Origin: Lethocerus indicus
Taxonomy: Eukaryota; Arthropoda; Insecta; Hemiptera; Belostomatidae
Direction: 5' to 3'
Assembly (NCBI GenBank): GCA_019843655.1
Contig: JACDQD010000010.1
Location: 6,865,637 to 6,929,636, forward strand
DNA length: 64,000 nt
Part shown: one piece after another, positions 25,046-36,820 of the stretch
How positions within the stretch are numbered: position 1 is the stretch's first letter
Layout of the letters: the number at the start of each line of letters is the position of its first letter
The notes under the pieces: generated by a model
What the model saw: only the letters and a program-made list of their open reading frames with translations
Databases searched by the model: none
What the model was told of the DNA's origin: nothing
Position numbers and translations under genes: made by a program

Positions 25046-26361
25046 ATTCAGTATTATCCCTGTACTGTGTAACTTCTGAAATTATGTATATTATTTTTGA
25101 TGTAATTTAGTTTATGTTGTTTTATATGAGGGTCTGAGTGTCGGATTATCAGAGATATTATTTACTGACACTTAACAGTCGGCGAATGGACCGAAAACGC
25201 GAGTTGCGACAGATAATATCTTTGATAATTAAGTGGTGTATCACTTTAATAAATGCCTCAGGCGCATAACACAGATGAGATAATATTAGGGCTTTTTCTC
25301 GACAGGTGTTTGCACTTTCAACCGAATGAGAAATATGAATAGTTTCTGTAATTTAGTGCGAGCTAGAAGATTTTAATGCTGAGACACAGCTTATGTGTCT
25401 TACGGGCTGATGCGATAAATTGCACGGGGGGCGAGACCAGATGCTATATTTCAGCGCGATGCGAGTTAACGCCTGCGACGTGCAGATTTTCTAATTATGC
25501 TGTTATTGTTGATAAACGGCCGGCCTCAGAGAGCTCGGGTGGTCTATTTCAGTGCCGAGTAAGCGAGCGGGGAGAAAACTCGTTTAGGTATTCCATTACC
25601 TGTTATATATCGTAAAAATGATAAAATTGAAGTAACTATGGAAAACGTAAAAAATCTTGGCGACCGGATTTCAATCTCAAAATAAAAGTTACTTTGTCAT
25701 CGACAGTGTGTGGTGGCCTTTGAGTGTGGTCCCGAAAAAAAAGAGGAATTCCAGGGTGGGCGCCCGCAACGGTGAAAGTGTCCGAAATGAGGGCGAAATT
25801 CGGCGCATCGACATATTTCAGGCTTCAACAGAACTGGTCAATCCACCCGACTTTCAGCCGCTTCGTGCATTAACGCCGGAAAATGTAATCCACGGTAAGC
25901 CCCGCGCTTATTGGGTCCAACCGATTGGTTCCCTTCGGGCAAGTCGAACACCGTCCTTTACCGTCGGCCGTACGAATCTTATTTCCAGGTTTCGCTTACT
26001 TGCCCAGTTTACTGGTACCCGTAAATGGGAGCCGCTATATACCGCGTGAAAGTAAAGGGACAAACGGTTGTTCTTGTAATATGGCCTGTTCAGCGTATCT
26101 ACTAAGTCACCTAGTTTTCAATTTAGCTCTACGACGATAAAGAAATAAATAGAATCGTATGATTTTGAGTATTTTGAATATCAATTGTCTATTCAGACCT
26201 CAAATGGCCATTTGGTGGCAGAGACAGTATATTATTATTCGCCAAAGATCGAAGTATAATAAATCCCTCTGGATGGTATGTCGCTATCGTCAGTATCATT
26301 CTATCGGTGGAACAAAAACAGGATAATTTTTTAGGTGCCTCACTTATTTACTATCGGAGTG
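25046..26361. other. No gene recognised
   Basis: The plus frame 25657-26049 (130 codons) has no recognisable motif. Mixed composition. Confidence 0.5.
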
Positions 26362-26440
26362 CTACTGTGTAACAGCGAGAGGCCGAATCTGGTCCAGCAC
26401 AAGAACAAATCAGGGAGCGGGGACAGGGGATCGCAGTTAC
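26362..26440 (+). mobile_element. Degraded foldback-family arm
   Basis: AACAGCGAGAGGCCGAATCT, GGTCCAGCACAAGAAC, AAATCAGGGAGCGGGGACAG follow the same order as the intact arm (GCGAGCAGCCGAAACC, GGTCTAGCAAAAGACC, AAACCAGCGAGAGGAGACAG). Confidence 0.5.
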
Positions 26441-26871
26441 GTTAAAAGAAAGAATGTTCAATGGTGTTTCCATTGGGTTATCTTTTCCTCCACTATCTTT
26501 TTTACTGGAGCCGATCCTCCAGTTCAGACAACGATTTGAGCTGGGGATAAAATTACCATGAATGAGATTCCGAGATCCGTTTTACTCCCAATAAAACCTT
26601 TTCTTGTTCGTGGGATCATTATTGCCGGACGTCCCCACAAATGTACAACAGTTCATGCTGCCTAAAAATGGTGGGAGGAAATTCGCAAAAGGAAAATTCT
26701 TTCCAGTGGGAAGTCTGAGAATATTACGTGAGTAGCCCAAGTGGGAACATTGTTTACGTCCTATTTATATTTGTCACCTTATTTCCTATTACCTGCTACC
26801 GTTTTGACCGCGCTTCTTGCTAATGCAGCGCGTACGCACGGCCGTGGACGCGGTCCGTTGAGCGGACGAAA
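26441..26871. other. No gene recognised
   Basis: Nothing supported; the GC content rises near 26800. Confidence 0.45.
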
Positions 26872-27162
26872 ATGAAACCGCACCCGGTGCTATCGCGGTT
26901 CGAGGCCGCTATTCGCGGCATTTTATTAATAACGTCCGCGGCGCTCTCCGGCCACAGACGGATCGTTGGGTTTTACGACGAATTAACCGTTCCCTCGAAC
27001 GGTCGGTACGCCTCTCCGCATTCCGAAATAGTGGACCTTCAATCCGTAACGCTCGTTCGCGAATTTCGAGAGCCGCCGGCGATGTTCCCAATTCCCCGAT
27101 GGAATGAGCAATTTACATTTTCGTCAGTCCGAGCTCGAGCAATAATTCAATGGGAGAATTGA
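26872..27162 (+). CDS. Doubtful 96-codon open frame with a signal-peptide-like start
   Basis: The start context is GGACGAAAATGA, acceptable for an insect. The first ~28 residues combine a basic stretch (S-R-F-E-A-A-I-R) with a hydrophobic run (G-I-L-L-I-T-S-A-A-L-S-G), as a signal peptide might. The rest shows no domain I recognise, and the frame ends at its own TGA without a good donor. The patch is CpG- and GC-rich, and the opposite strand is also open (26909-27091), so chance openness is the likelier explanation. Confidence 0.15.
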   Translation: MKPHPVLSRFEAAIRGILLITSAALSGHRRIVGFYDELTVPSNGRYASPHSEIVDLQSVTLVREFREPPAMFPIPRWNEQFTFSSVRARAIIQWEN

Positions 27163-29746
27163 AAATCAGAGAACCTCATGTGGGCCAATGAAACCTTTAA
27201 CAGTCATTCGCTGTTGTTTTCTCGTCCCTACCTCCTTCCTATTTCCTTGCAATGCTACTCTCACAATAATATTATTATTAATATTGGGAATAAAGTCTGT
27301 ATTCCTTAACTATTCAATAATAACTACTTCGAACTGCCGCAATTAATACCCTCCGTTAATAACCAAACAAAATTGTTTTTTTTTAAATCGATCGGAACTT
27401 GAAAATTAAAGGTCGAACTGACGTTTTCCAGCGCGTTTCTACAGTCTTGACACGCTGACACGCTTTAGCCGCAAGTAGTGATTCATCAGGACCGAACAGT
27501 GAGCAAACAGCCGAGTGGATAGGCAGAATTCCTAAGCAGCTAAAAAGAGTTTTGGCACACTCTCAATCACGTTGAGCTTATTATTCACACCTCCCTTATT
27601 TATACCGCAATTTTTTTACTATTCGTTGAATTTATAAAAAAAAAATTATTATTTCAATTCTTCCCGCTGGAAAATTATGATTTAAATATATCCCATATTA
27701 AAGAAATTACTCCCAGCCCTGCAGTATTTATTGTCTTTTACCATACGTTTTATACCATTGAAGTAAGGCCCCCGGGCTTCGATTTTATCGACGTTCGTCG
27801 AATATAATCGCGTCAATAAAATGTCATGGGAAAGTATGATAAACTGGTGAAGAATGCAGACTGCACAGACATTTACGGCCGTATGGCAATTCGTTTCCGC
27901 ATCACCCTACTAACTGGCATCCACCAAAGCATTCGGACAGTTTCGACTGGCGTATAATGATGGCAGACGGACGCCTCCTGTAACAGGGAAATATCCCAAG
28001 GATGTTTTAAAAAAAATAATTCCCGATTTTCGTCCATAATAAATATTGCCAATGCTCCCGAAATATTTCACGGAAACATTCCTCTTCTGCAATTCCTTAT
28101 CGCGTTATTAATGGCACTGCAATATACTTTGAGAAAATAATTTCACCAGTCCGTCATCAGATACATTAGAGGACTTATTAATCCAGTTTACTAGAAAATA
28201 GCAATCTAGTTCACTTCACTGCCATCTAACCAAACGACTTAAATGTACAAGAGAAATCGATACAGGGGGGTACAACTTAATTCCCGGAATGCAGCAATTT
28301 TTTTTCGGGGGGATTTAAACGTGGCTGTCCAAAAGTGCGACGAAACAAAGCACATTTACTTAAAATCAAGAAATTCCTGAAAAATTCACATATTACGGAA
28401 TAATTATGTCGAAACTTCCACTTCTAAAATTTCTTTAGGGTTCTCCTTAGGAACCTTATACTAATGCAGTCAGTTGGTCCTGTGCTGAACAGGTTTTCAA
28501 TTCAATAGAAAACCCTTCTGAGTTTTGAGGCCGTCAAAGCGCTCGAGACTGGAGGAGACAAAACAACGTTCTCTTTTTGCGCTAGCCGACTTTGAGACGA
28601 AATTCTACGCGGTGCCATAAACACAGTAGACTGCCAGGCCGACGGTGGTGGTTGAAGGTCGGCCATTGTCATGGAAATTTTAAAACGCAGGCGGACCGGG
28701 GGCTTGGAAACGCCGGTGGTCCATGTCTTATTCCCCCCTCTCGCCCACCACGGGGAGATCTTAAAAGCCGATATTTAAGAAAAAATACTAAAAAAGATTG
28801 CCCCTCATCTTATTGGACGGTATGGGGCGAGAGTCGCGGCGCGTCCAGCCGTGGGGACGAGCCCCAGAGGAATCCGAAGTGGCGGTGGGATTGATGGGGG
28901 GGGGGGAACTTTCAGTTTTAGAAACTGAAAACTTCAACTGGGACAATGCCGTCTGCCGTTCATTGACTGAAAGGCATGCCGTCCACTTTTACAATAATGG
29001 CCGTCGAACTCCCCATCCTCGGCCAATTTTTATGAAATCTGTCCCCTCTACTGGACTGTCGGCCCGAAATACGAGAGCGCGATAATCAGAGCTGATTTTC
29101 GCTATTGCCGGAATGAAAGGCGCGTGCATATTCGTCGGTATCCGTTGCAAAAATTGGAATACGAAGACGGCAAAAATAACCTTCACAATTAACCCTCTTT
29201 GAAATTTGAAGTTAATAATTCTCAAATCTTATTTAGTTTAAATGTACGAATTCACCGGCAGCCGTTGTTTAAATCCCGCCATCACTTAGGTGTGTATTGT
29301 TAATGCCTCGGTACTTCGCGAGGGTGCTATTCAGTTTTATAGCTCCGTACGTAATTGTTCTGCACGCAGGGTGCAGTTAACGCGAGCCGGGGCAGTGGGG
29401 TCACCGGAGCCGCGGTCCGGGTGCATCTACCCTTTCCAGAGTAGCGAGGGCTCGGAAAACTTGCGGAAAACTCCGAACAATTAAACAATTGCGGGCGTAG
29501 TAGTTTCCAAACCGTATTATTTTTGCGGCCCAACGGTACAGAGCCAGCTCAGCCGATCGGAGATAACGGCAGCGGCCTTTCCGGATCTCGACCCGGCTCC
29601 ACTTCGATAATCTTGCGGTGAATGCAATCCGAATTAACTGTCGGACCCTTCGACAGATTATATGCAAAATATTTACCGATATCATCACTCCTACGAATTT
29701 CTGTTTCATCTCCTCTACAGGTTTCTCAATCGGAGTCCATTTTTTT
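27163..29746. other. No gene recognised
   Basis: AT-rich to about 28500. Then a GC-rich patch with overlapping plus frames (28592-28894 and 28798-29085) and an 11-G run at about 28896. Frames at 29290-29709 are open on both strands without recognisable domains. Confidence 0.5.
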
Positions 29747-29863
29747 CAGTTCCTTGGCACAAAAATACCACGCGCAATTCATACTGAGTGCCGTCTAATA
29801 TTGAAAACCCACAGAGAAAAACGTTTTCCAGCTGTAACATCTAATTAATAGAAAGTCAAAATA
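29747..29863 (+). repeat. Dispersed repeat, copy a
   Basis: It shares CAGTTCC(T/C)TGG at its start and a 34-nt block at its end (29830-29863) with 30389-30515. The block runs from AGCTGTAAC to CAAAATA around TCTAATTAATAGAAAG and has three differences. The middle is weakly alike. No inverted ends or coding sequence, so the class is unknown. Confidence 0.55.
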
Positions 29864-29997
29864 TAAATTCATTCTGCAAAATTGTACTGCAAGAAAGCAG
29901 TACTAATTGCCAACAGGTTGCTCCTGTCGATGGGTCCATATTACCAACCTTCGCAAACAAATTTATGCATATCAGAAACACAAGAGGAAACAGCGAG

Positions 29998-30049
29998 ATG
30001 AACACATGACCGAGCACCTACCGACTTAAGCAGGAAGTTATGTGTTCAT
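29998..30049. repeat. 13-bp hairpin, one wobble
   Basis: ATGAACACATGAC at 29998-30010 faces GTTATGTGTTCAT at 30037-30049 across a 26-nt spacer, with one G-T pair as the only imperfection. Isolated; function unknown. Confidence 0.5.
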
Positions 30050-30234
30050 TTTTTTCCCCAATTTAATCTCCCGATCTCCGTCGAGGCGGGAACAATGCCC
30101 GCAGCATCCTGTCGCTGCTCGGTTATTCTAAACAGATGTTGTACGGAATTTTAATGTAAAATGTTCAATAAACAAAGGAAAATGCCAATACGCTTAATTA
30201 ACTCTCCACACTGCCAGAAGAATTCTAGTGACCA

Positions 30235-30275
30235 CGGCCATAAGGCGAAACCGGTATAGCCGAGCACTAGCGCGT
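30235..30275 (+). mobile_element. Foldback-family remnant
   Basis: GGCCATAAGGCGAAACCGGT followed by ATAGCC resembles the stem II/GAAACCGGTCTAGC part of the core. The flanks are unrecognisable. Confidence 0.35.
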
Positions 30276-30388
30276 AAATACCAACTCCAAGTTTATAGAC
30301 CTGCACTTGGGAATAATGGCAGCTACTCGTAATATCATTTAGTTTATAAACTACAATTTCATTTGTGATATACTGCGAAATATTAACT

Positions 30389-30515
30389 CAGTTCCCTGGG
30401 GAAAAAACCTCAGGCAACTCTTAAATACTTAGGGCTTCACATAGCCTGATATAAAAGAAACCGTTGGTAATACTGAACAACAGCTATAACGTCTAATTAA
30501 TAGAAAGCCAAAATA
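30389..30515 (+). repeat. Dispersed repeat, copy b
   Basis: Partner of 29747-29863 in the same orientation. Its final 34 nt (30482-30515) differ from copy a at three positions. Confidence 0.55.
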
Positions 30516-31354
30516 AAAAACGCAGTGCTGATATAAACTTACATTGTTAACTGATAAGAACTACTAATTTATTGGGTTCAGATCGCGATCAGGTAATCTG
30601 AGCAAAATATTTGGACTCGTTTTCGCGGCCTATCAACAGGCGGAAGATAACTGGCAAGTTCCCACGGGATCGCGTGATCGGTCTAAATCAGATACGGACT
30701 TTTCTCGATGAGTCCGATAGACGATCGGATTAATCTTTAGGCGTTATTTTTTATGATCCCGGCCCAAATACGGAATGGATACACAATGCTATAATAAATC
30801 AATCGAGAACATTAGAATGTTGTGCAGGGCACGATAGAAAACGGGGAAGACCTGTCGGCTGAGTCCGTTTCATTCACATACTTTGAGTAGCAAAACTAGA
30901 AACTAAAATTTGAAATAGGAATAACAAATTTATTTATTGTTTTAATATCCCTAAATAAAATCCAACAATGGACTAGACAATAAGAAGAAAGGAATTCCTG
31001 CTTCCTTGAAATTTGAAATTGACTAACACACTAATTATAATTCCTATTTTTAACTACTATATCATGTTTTTTAAACTAAATTTACCCTATTCGACCAAAG
31101 TAAATGACAATTTTCAATATATTCCAGTGCCTCGAGAAATGTAATTTAATTTGAAATTCGCAATCAAACTCACAGGACGTTAACGTTTCAGTTTAAAAAT
31201 ATTATATGCCCAACAATATAATATATAATGAACATGTAATTATGTATATAATATTAATTATTTGTTCGTGAGGTTTTAAAAAAATCGGTTGTCACTGCGG
31301 CGCGATATGGACACCGCCGGAGTCGTACACATTTAATAAATTTCACAATATTTT
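30516..31354. other. No gene recognised; AT-rich
   Basis: Low-GC DNA, particularly 30890-31260, leading into the tandem array. Nothing supported. Confidence 0.5.
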
Positions 31355-32303
31355 GTATTTTATTGTTTCATCAAAGTGAGTAAAATAAGAATGAAGTTAA
31401 ATATTTTGGTAGGACCAAAATATCGCTGCTGATCGGTGCTATCGTTCTTCTTAACACTGAATATATGAAAAACGCTTCCTCTAACCATTTTAGGGCGATG
31501 GTTAATAATAGATTTAATACAGGAGGAGGACTCCCACCACTATATGGCAGCCGATCAAAGTGAGTAAAATAAGAATGAAGTTAAATATTTTGGTAGGACC
31601 AAAATATCGCTGCTGATCGGTGCTATCGTTCTTCTTAACAGTGAATATATGAAAAACGCTTCCTCTAGCCATTTTAGGGCGATGGTTAATGATAGATTTA
31701 ATACAGGAGGAGGACTCCCACCACTATATGGTATTTTATTGTTTCATCAGAGTGAGTAACATAAGAATGAAGTTAAATATTTTGTAGGACCAAAATATCG
31801 CTGCTGATCGGTGCTATCGTTCTTCTTAACACTGAATATATGAAAAACGCTTCCTCTAGTCATTTTAGGGCGATGGTTAATAATAGATTTAATACAGGAG
31901 GAGGACTCCCACCACTATATGGTATTTTATTGTTTCATCAAAGTGAGTAACATAAGAATGAAGTTAAATATTTTGTAGGACCAAAATATCGCTGCTGATC
32001 GGTGCTATCGTTCTTCTTAACAGTGAATATATGAAAAACGCTTCCTCTAGTCATTTTAGAGCGATGGTTAATAATAGACTTAATACAGGAGGAGGACTCC
32101 CACCACTATATGGTATTTTATTGTTTCATCAAAGTGAGTAAAATAAGATTGAAGTTAAATATTTTGGTAGGACCAAAATATCGCTGCTGATCGGTGCTAT
32201 CGTTCTTCTTAACAGTGAATATATGAAAAACGCTTCCTCTAACCATTTTAGGGCGATGGTTAATAATAGATTTAATACAGGAGGAGGACTCCCACCACTA
32301 TAG
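31355..32303. repeat. Five-copy tandem repeat, ~190-bp unit
   Basis: Taking ATCAAAG (ATCAGAG in copy 3) as the anchor, copies align at 31370, 31554, 31746, 31937 and 32128, giving spacings of 184, 192, 191 and 191. The first copy joins the second through a shorter, altered junction (CAGCCG). Copies differ by a few bases and single-base indels. Each unit holds two hairpin-capable motifs. One is ATATTTTGGT-agg-ACCAAAATAT, a perfect 10-bp stem in copies 1, 2 and 5; copies 3 and 4 lack one G. The other is TAACCAT…ATGGTTA, or wobble-pairing variants. A conserved purine/pyrimidine patch (AGGAGGAGGACTCCCACC) closes the unit. The array ends directly at a GC-rich segment. Confidence 0.95.
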
Positions 32304-32531
32304 GGGCTGTTGGGTGGTGGGGGAGGCCGGCGTCGAGAGAAAGGCGCTGAGCGGTACTAAACAGGGACTCGGCCGGGAGCGCCGCTCATTCCGCAGCCGG
32401 TTGCCGACACCGCACCCTATCCGACCGATAGTGACATCCGCCCCTCTGTGACAGTGCTACTGCCGCCTTCAGGGCCCTCAACCCCGACTCCGAGCCAGAC
32501 ACAGGCCGAATAACAAGAGCCAAACTGAACG
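32304..32531 (+). promoter_or_regulatory. Candidate promoter-proximal non-coding first exon
   Basis: An abrupt GC- and CpG-rich island of ~230 nt lies between AT-rich sequence and the tandem array. I find no ATG on the plus strand within it. It ends AACTGAACG|GTAAGTGAAG, close to the ideal splice donor, with GT at 32532. The sequence after the donor drops at once to AT-rich composition, as an intron would. I infer a 5' UTR exon whose promoter would overlap the repeat array. The transcription start cannot be placed and no gene can be named. The alternative is a chance donor in a CpG-rich patch. Confidence 0.35.
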
Positions 32532-32532
32532 G

Positions 32533-33228
32533 TAAGTGAAGCCTTGCCCAGAGAGAACTTTTATATTCCAAGAGGCAGCAGCAACACGTTTTGAAAATAA
32601 TGATAATTTAGAAATATAGAATTTCAAAGAACGAAGCAATATTGTGGACAAATTCGTTTCAAAATACAAAAAAATTATCGGTCCCTAACGCGGGAAAAAT
32701 TTTTGCTAAAAAAATTTGAATATAAAATTTGACTAAATTTTTTTTAAGAATCTAAGAATTTTTTAAGAAATTTTGTGATTTACAATCGGAATATAATTAT
32801 ATATATACGGGGTTTGATTATTAATAAGGGGTTGGAAGTTCTCATTTCTGGATGTTAGTGGAGCATTAAACAAATTATTACAATTTTTGGGTGAAATTTC
32901 TCACTAAATATAATTTTAAGATACACGTGATTTATGAAAATTACATTGCCCCCGATTTGGCACCAGAAATATTAAGAACCCCAAAAGTTGGAAATCAGAA
33001 ATTCCTTTCATCGGATTTAATTTCGCAAAATCTTGTTGTATAAGTGATTTTTTATTGAGAGAATTGGACGTTAGTAACACTCAGTTTTGAAATGTTGATA
33101 AACATCAGAAATTATGATTAATAAAATCGAATTTAAAAAACAATATAATTTCAGACTAAAATATTTTGCGTACCTATTTGCCATTAAAACTTAAAAACCC
33201 CTTAAAGGTTTTGAAGAAAATGATTATC

Positions 33229-33233
<5 letters not shown>
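32533..33233. other. No gene recognised; AT-rich
   Basis: Low-GC sequence compatible with intron if the preceding donor is used. Confidence 0.5.

Positions 33234-33276
<43 letters not shown>
33234..33276. repeat. (AT)n microsatellite in a palindromic frame
   Basis: About 21 AT units, flanked by ATTTC on the left and GAAAT on the right, so the whole tract is self-complementary. Confidence 0.95.
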
Positions 33277-33280
<4 letters not shown>

Positions 33281-36200
33281 TTCATCCTCCTTAGAGGACT
33301 AGACGTTGAACCGAAATTTTTCATGAGATCGTTTCTACCCAGGAATTTTTGAACATTCTTTAATTTTCGATAGTCACCCTCGATAAGTTAGGCTTGGTTG
33401 AGAGAAGCCTTTTTTTTATAATTTTCTGCCATGATTTTTACTGTGCATAATCTATATTTTCAAATGTATATACTGAAATGACAAAAATTGAAAAAACCGT
33501 AAAGCACGCTGCCCAGAAACCCTCATCATATCGGTTAAACGCGTCGACATTTCTCTTTCGCTCGAGTAATGTTCGCTCCCGTTCGTTATGTAAGGAGTTC
33601 ACTCGCTCTTGGCCTTAGATCGGAAGTGAAATCTAGACATTGGAAAAGACATTCTTTTAGAGGAAACTATCCTCCACTTGAACGGTCAAATCAGTGCAGC
33701 ATAAAATTCAATATATTATTTACTTTAATATACTATCGGCTGACCTAATATTTTTTTTACTGTAGTTCATATCTCGCAATAAATATTAGAAATAATAATG
33801 TTTTTATTAAGGTTCGTCGTAAAAGTGCAGTGATCCATTGTTGCTTCCTAAGTGCGGCGTTACCTTTGAGTGCGCGAGTGAGTGTAAATTAAACCCTCGT
33901 ATTGTAATTTTGCAGATCAGTCCGACCAATATTATATGGATTTTAAGACAAATATAGGTTCCAATATTAAGAAAATCAGTTGAGCTGTATATAGAAAGAA
34001 ATCTTTAAAAATTGAAATTCCGTCCGAATATTTCCGAATTAATTTGACTGTTAATGTAAGCAAGGGTTTTTTTGTCAAATACGAGTGCGAAAGTGATTTT
34101 ATTTCGTGGGAATTTTATGATTTAATAGAGCGATATTCATGTATCTAATTAATCCGAACAAAACAAGTGCTGCATTGTAATGTATTAACTCTATAACGTA
34201 ATCAAATCAGTATAAAATTCATTTACATTCAGTTCTAGGCGGGCTTAAGACATAAAGCGTAAAATGTATTACTGTCATTATTTCCAATACTGATCGTAGA
34301 ATTTACTCGGAATAATATTCAGGAATTTAAAAATTGAGCCAACCTCGATGTCCAGCATATAAAATTAGTCCAACCTCTGTTTTTAATGCCCGCCTCGGGC
34401 GGCTCTCTTCCCGAAGAATGATTCGTGAATTTTCTCAACGGGACATTGAACAGCAAGTCGAGGAAGTTGGACAGCAGAAAAAAGGCTCGCGTGCCTGCCC
34501 CCCTCGCAGGGGCGATTGATTCGCAATCAGAACCGTTAGAACGGTGGTAAATTATTAGACGAGCGATTATGGCGGAATTGGAACTGTCCGAAGTTGTCGA
34601 TTTTCGTTTCCAAATCGCATCTTCAAGTAGACCTTTTTGCCAGTATGAAAAATTTTCCAGCCCTATTTTTTTCTAAAAATTTTACGTATTACATTGTCCT
34701 AAAGGAATTAAAATTTTTTCTTGGGGGAGGTTCAAATAAAATTTGGATAGAATCGTGTTCTCTCGATTTCTATATTTATAAACCTCTTTAACCACTTCAA
34801 ATTTTACTGCGAATGTGTTACAATATACTTTAAGAGAATGAGGACGCTTATACGTGCTGAGGAATTTCTAAGCACATATAACTTAGAACACACTCAAAAT
34901 AATAATTATTCAGGAAAATTAAAATACTTAATGAAAATTCTGAGTACATAATTAAAACACAGTAACTCGCACAACTTACAGGGGAACTTAGGGCATTGAT
35001 TATTTAATATTTATTATACCTGAAAAAAATGTTTATTTGGGATATCATAGGAATTTTTCATCATAGACAATTTTTCACCGAATTATTTCAACATCGCTTC
35101 GCAAAATTGCGAATAAGCGAACGCGTAGAACGTCCGAGAAACCATACTTTCTTGAAACTTATGCAATATCGGAGAAACGTGCCTTTCCGTTTCGCCCGAG
35201 CACCGTCGCCCGCCCCTCGTTATGCAACCGGTTCACCGGCGCTCTTGACCTTACGCTGGCAAGTGAAAAGCGTTTTGTTGAAATAACAGAAAAATCAAAC
35301 AGAAAGCTCTTTCATGCGCGATAATAGATCGCGAGCAATTTTTGTCTTACTGAACTTTAACTCCGGACACGATTTGAGCGGACTGGGATTTGAACGTATT
35401 ATCCCAGAAGAATGGTGAAAAAATAATGGGGAATATGATTACGAGTAAACGCATGAGGCTACAAAAAGGTTACATAAATGCTAAAATATAATTTTCGTTA
35501 TTTAAAACCTATTTATGGTATTAATTTAGACTATTATTTACATTTTTATAGCTGAAAAAACTTACTTTTGACCGTTTTAAATAAAGGATTTTGATATTTT
35601 TTTCATATTTGTACTCCCCATATCATTGAGGGAAATCAAGCGTTTATTGATAAATTTAATTGGCTTGAGAGACGGGCGTCGTTGCCATTCAAAATATGAA
35701 TTTTTAATAAATCAAAATACCTTTTTGATGGGACGTTTATTTGGGAAAAATACCGGTAGACAATTGCCGGTAAAATTGGTTCTTGGCACGTCGAAAGTGG
35801 CCTCGTTAGGGTTTCAAGTGTGCCAAGTTCAATACCATCCTTTCACAACCCCGCTAATGGGCCCCGCTGATATGAGACGGGAATTCCGATAATGGGAATT
35901 ATAATGAATTGTTTTCAATATCCGTGTTCCCACACCGCTAATTTTCAATCGGCCATTGTTCATTTTTCAGTCCTTCAGAGGACCTCCGACAACTTAGCCA
36001 GAGTATACAAATATCTAATCAGCGCGTGTTCCAAGATTTCGAATGGAATAAATTAAGCCATTATTTAAGAATTACAAACAACAATTAGCCGTCCAAACTG
36101 TTTAGTCATTCGAGGTTTTTGTAGTGAAATTCCTTATTCAATGCCGCTGCCCATCTTTTATTTTAAATTAAATATAAATTTAATATCAGATTCCAGAAAT

Positions 36201-36383
36201 GCGTATAATTTCTATTTCAAATTCCATTCTAAATACAGTAATGATATTATCTTTAATGTATATATTGCTACATAACTTCTAACAAAGGTATTTTTTAATG
36301 TATGCTAGTTCGAAACTTATTTAAATTTTTATTAACAATATTTATGGGACGAAGGGACAGACTATGGTACTTGTGACGTGCCA
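33277..36383. other. No gene recognised
   Basis: Mostly AT-rich. An acceptor-like site (TGTTCATTTTTCAG, ending at 35970) is followed by an open stretch of about 38 codons (…S-E-D-L-R-Q-L-S-Q-S…) to a stop. It has no GC3 bias and no recognisable motif. Confidence 0.5.
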
Positions 36384-36432
36384 CTGAAGAAGGTGAGCTG
36401 CCGAAACCCGTCTAGCAAAAGACCGGAAGGAA
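36384..36432 (+). mobile_element. Foldback-family fragment with altered hammerhead-like core
   Basis: CTGAAGA, A, GGTGAGCTGCC, GAAACCCG, TCTAGCAAAAGACCGG. Core bases are kept, but ACCGGT has become ACCCGT and stem I is reduced (GCCA before the core). No opposing arm was found nearby. Confidence 0.55.
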
Positions 36433-36565
36433 CGCGAAATATACGAAAAAATACTTTATTCCTGAATAAAGGAAATCGCACTGTCGATTTCTATACTGCG
36501 GGGTCTAGGTTGAAAATTAGGTCTGATACAGATAATTGAACTTAGTAAATAACGTCCTCTCACCC

Positions 36566-36566
36566 C

Positions 36567-36622
<56 letters not shown>
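36566..36622. repeat. (AT)n microsatellite
   Basis: About 28 AT units with one interruption (ATGTAT). Confidence 0.95.
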
Positions 36623-36624
<2 letters not shown>

Positions 36625-36759
36625 TCCTGTTTTTCTTCAATGTGCTGACCTCTCGGGGAAGCTAAACACCTGAGTGGCGGACACGAAATTGCGCGTGCTG
36701 GCGATTCAGAATTGCCGGGAACCCTCGATCGGTGAAAAACGGGGCCAGTCGGAAACGGA

Positions 36760-36765
<6 letters not shown>

Positions 36766-36817
<52 letters not shown>
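36766..36817. repeat. (GA)n microsatellite
   Basis: About 26 GA units, 140 bp after the (AT)n tract. The 159-codon minus frame spanning both tracts is low-complexity and not a gene. Confidence 0.95.

Positions 36818-36820
<3 letters not shown>

Noticed and set aside
35971..36090. Acceptor-like site followed by ~38 open codons
   Set aside because: No GC3 bias, no recognisable motif; acceptor-like TTTTTCAG motifs are frequent here.
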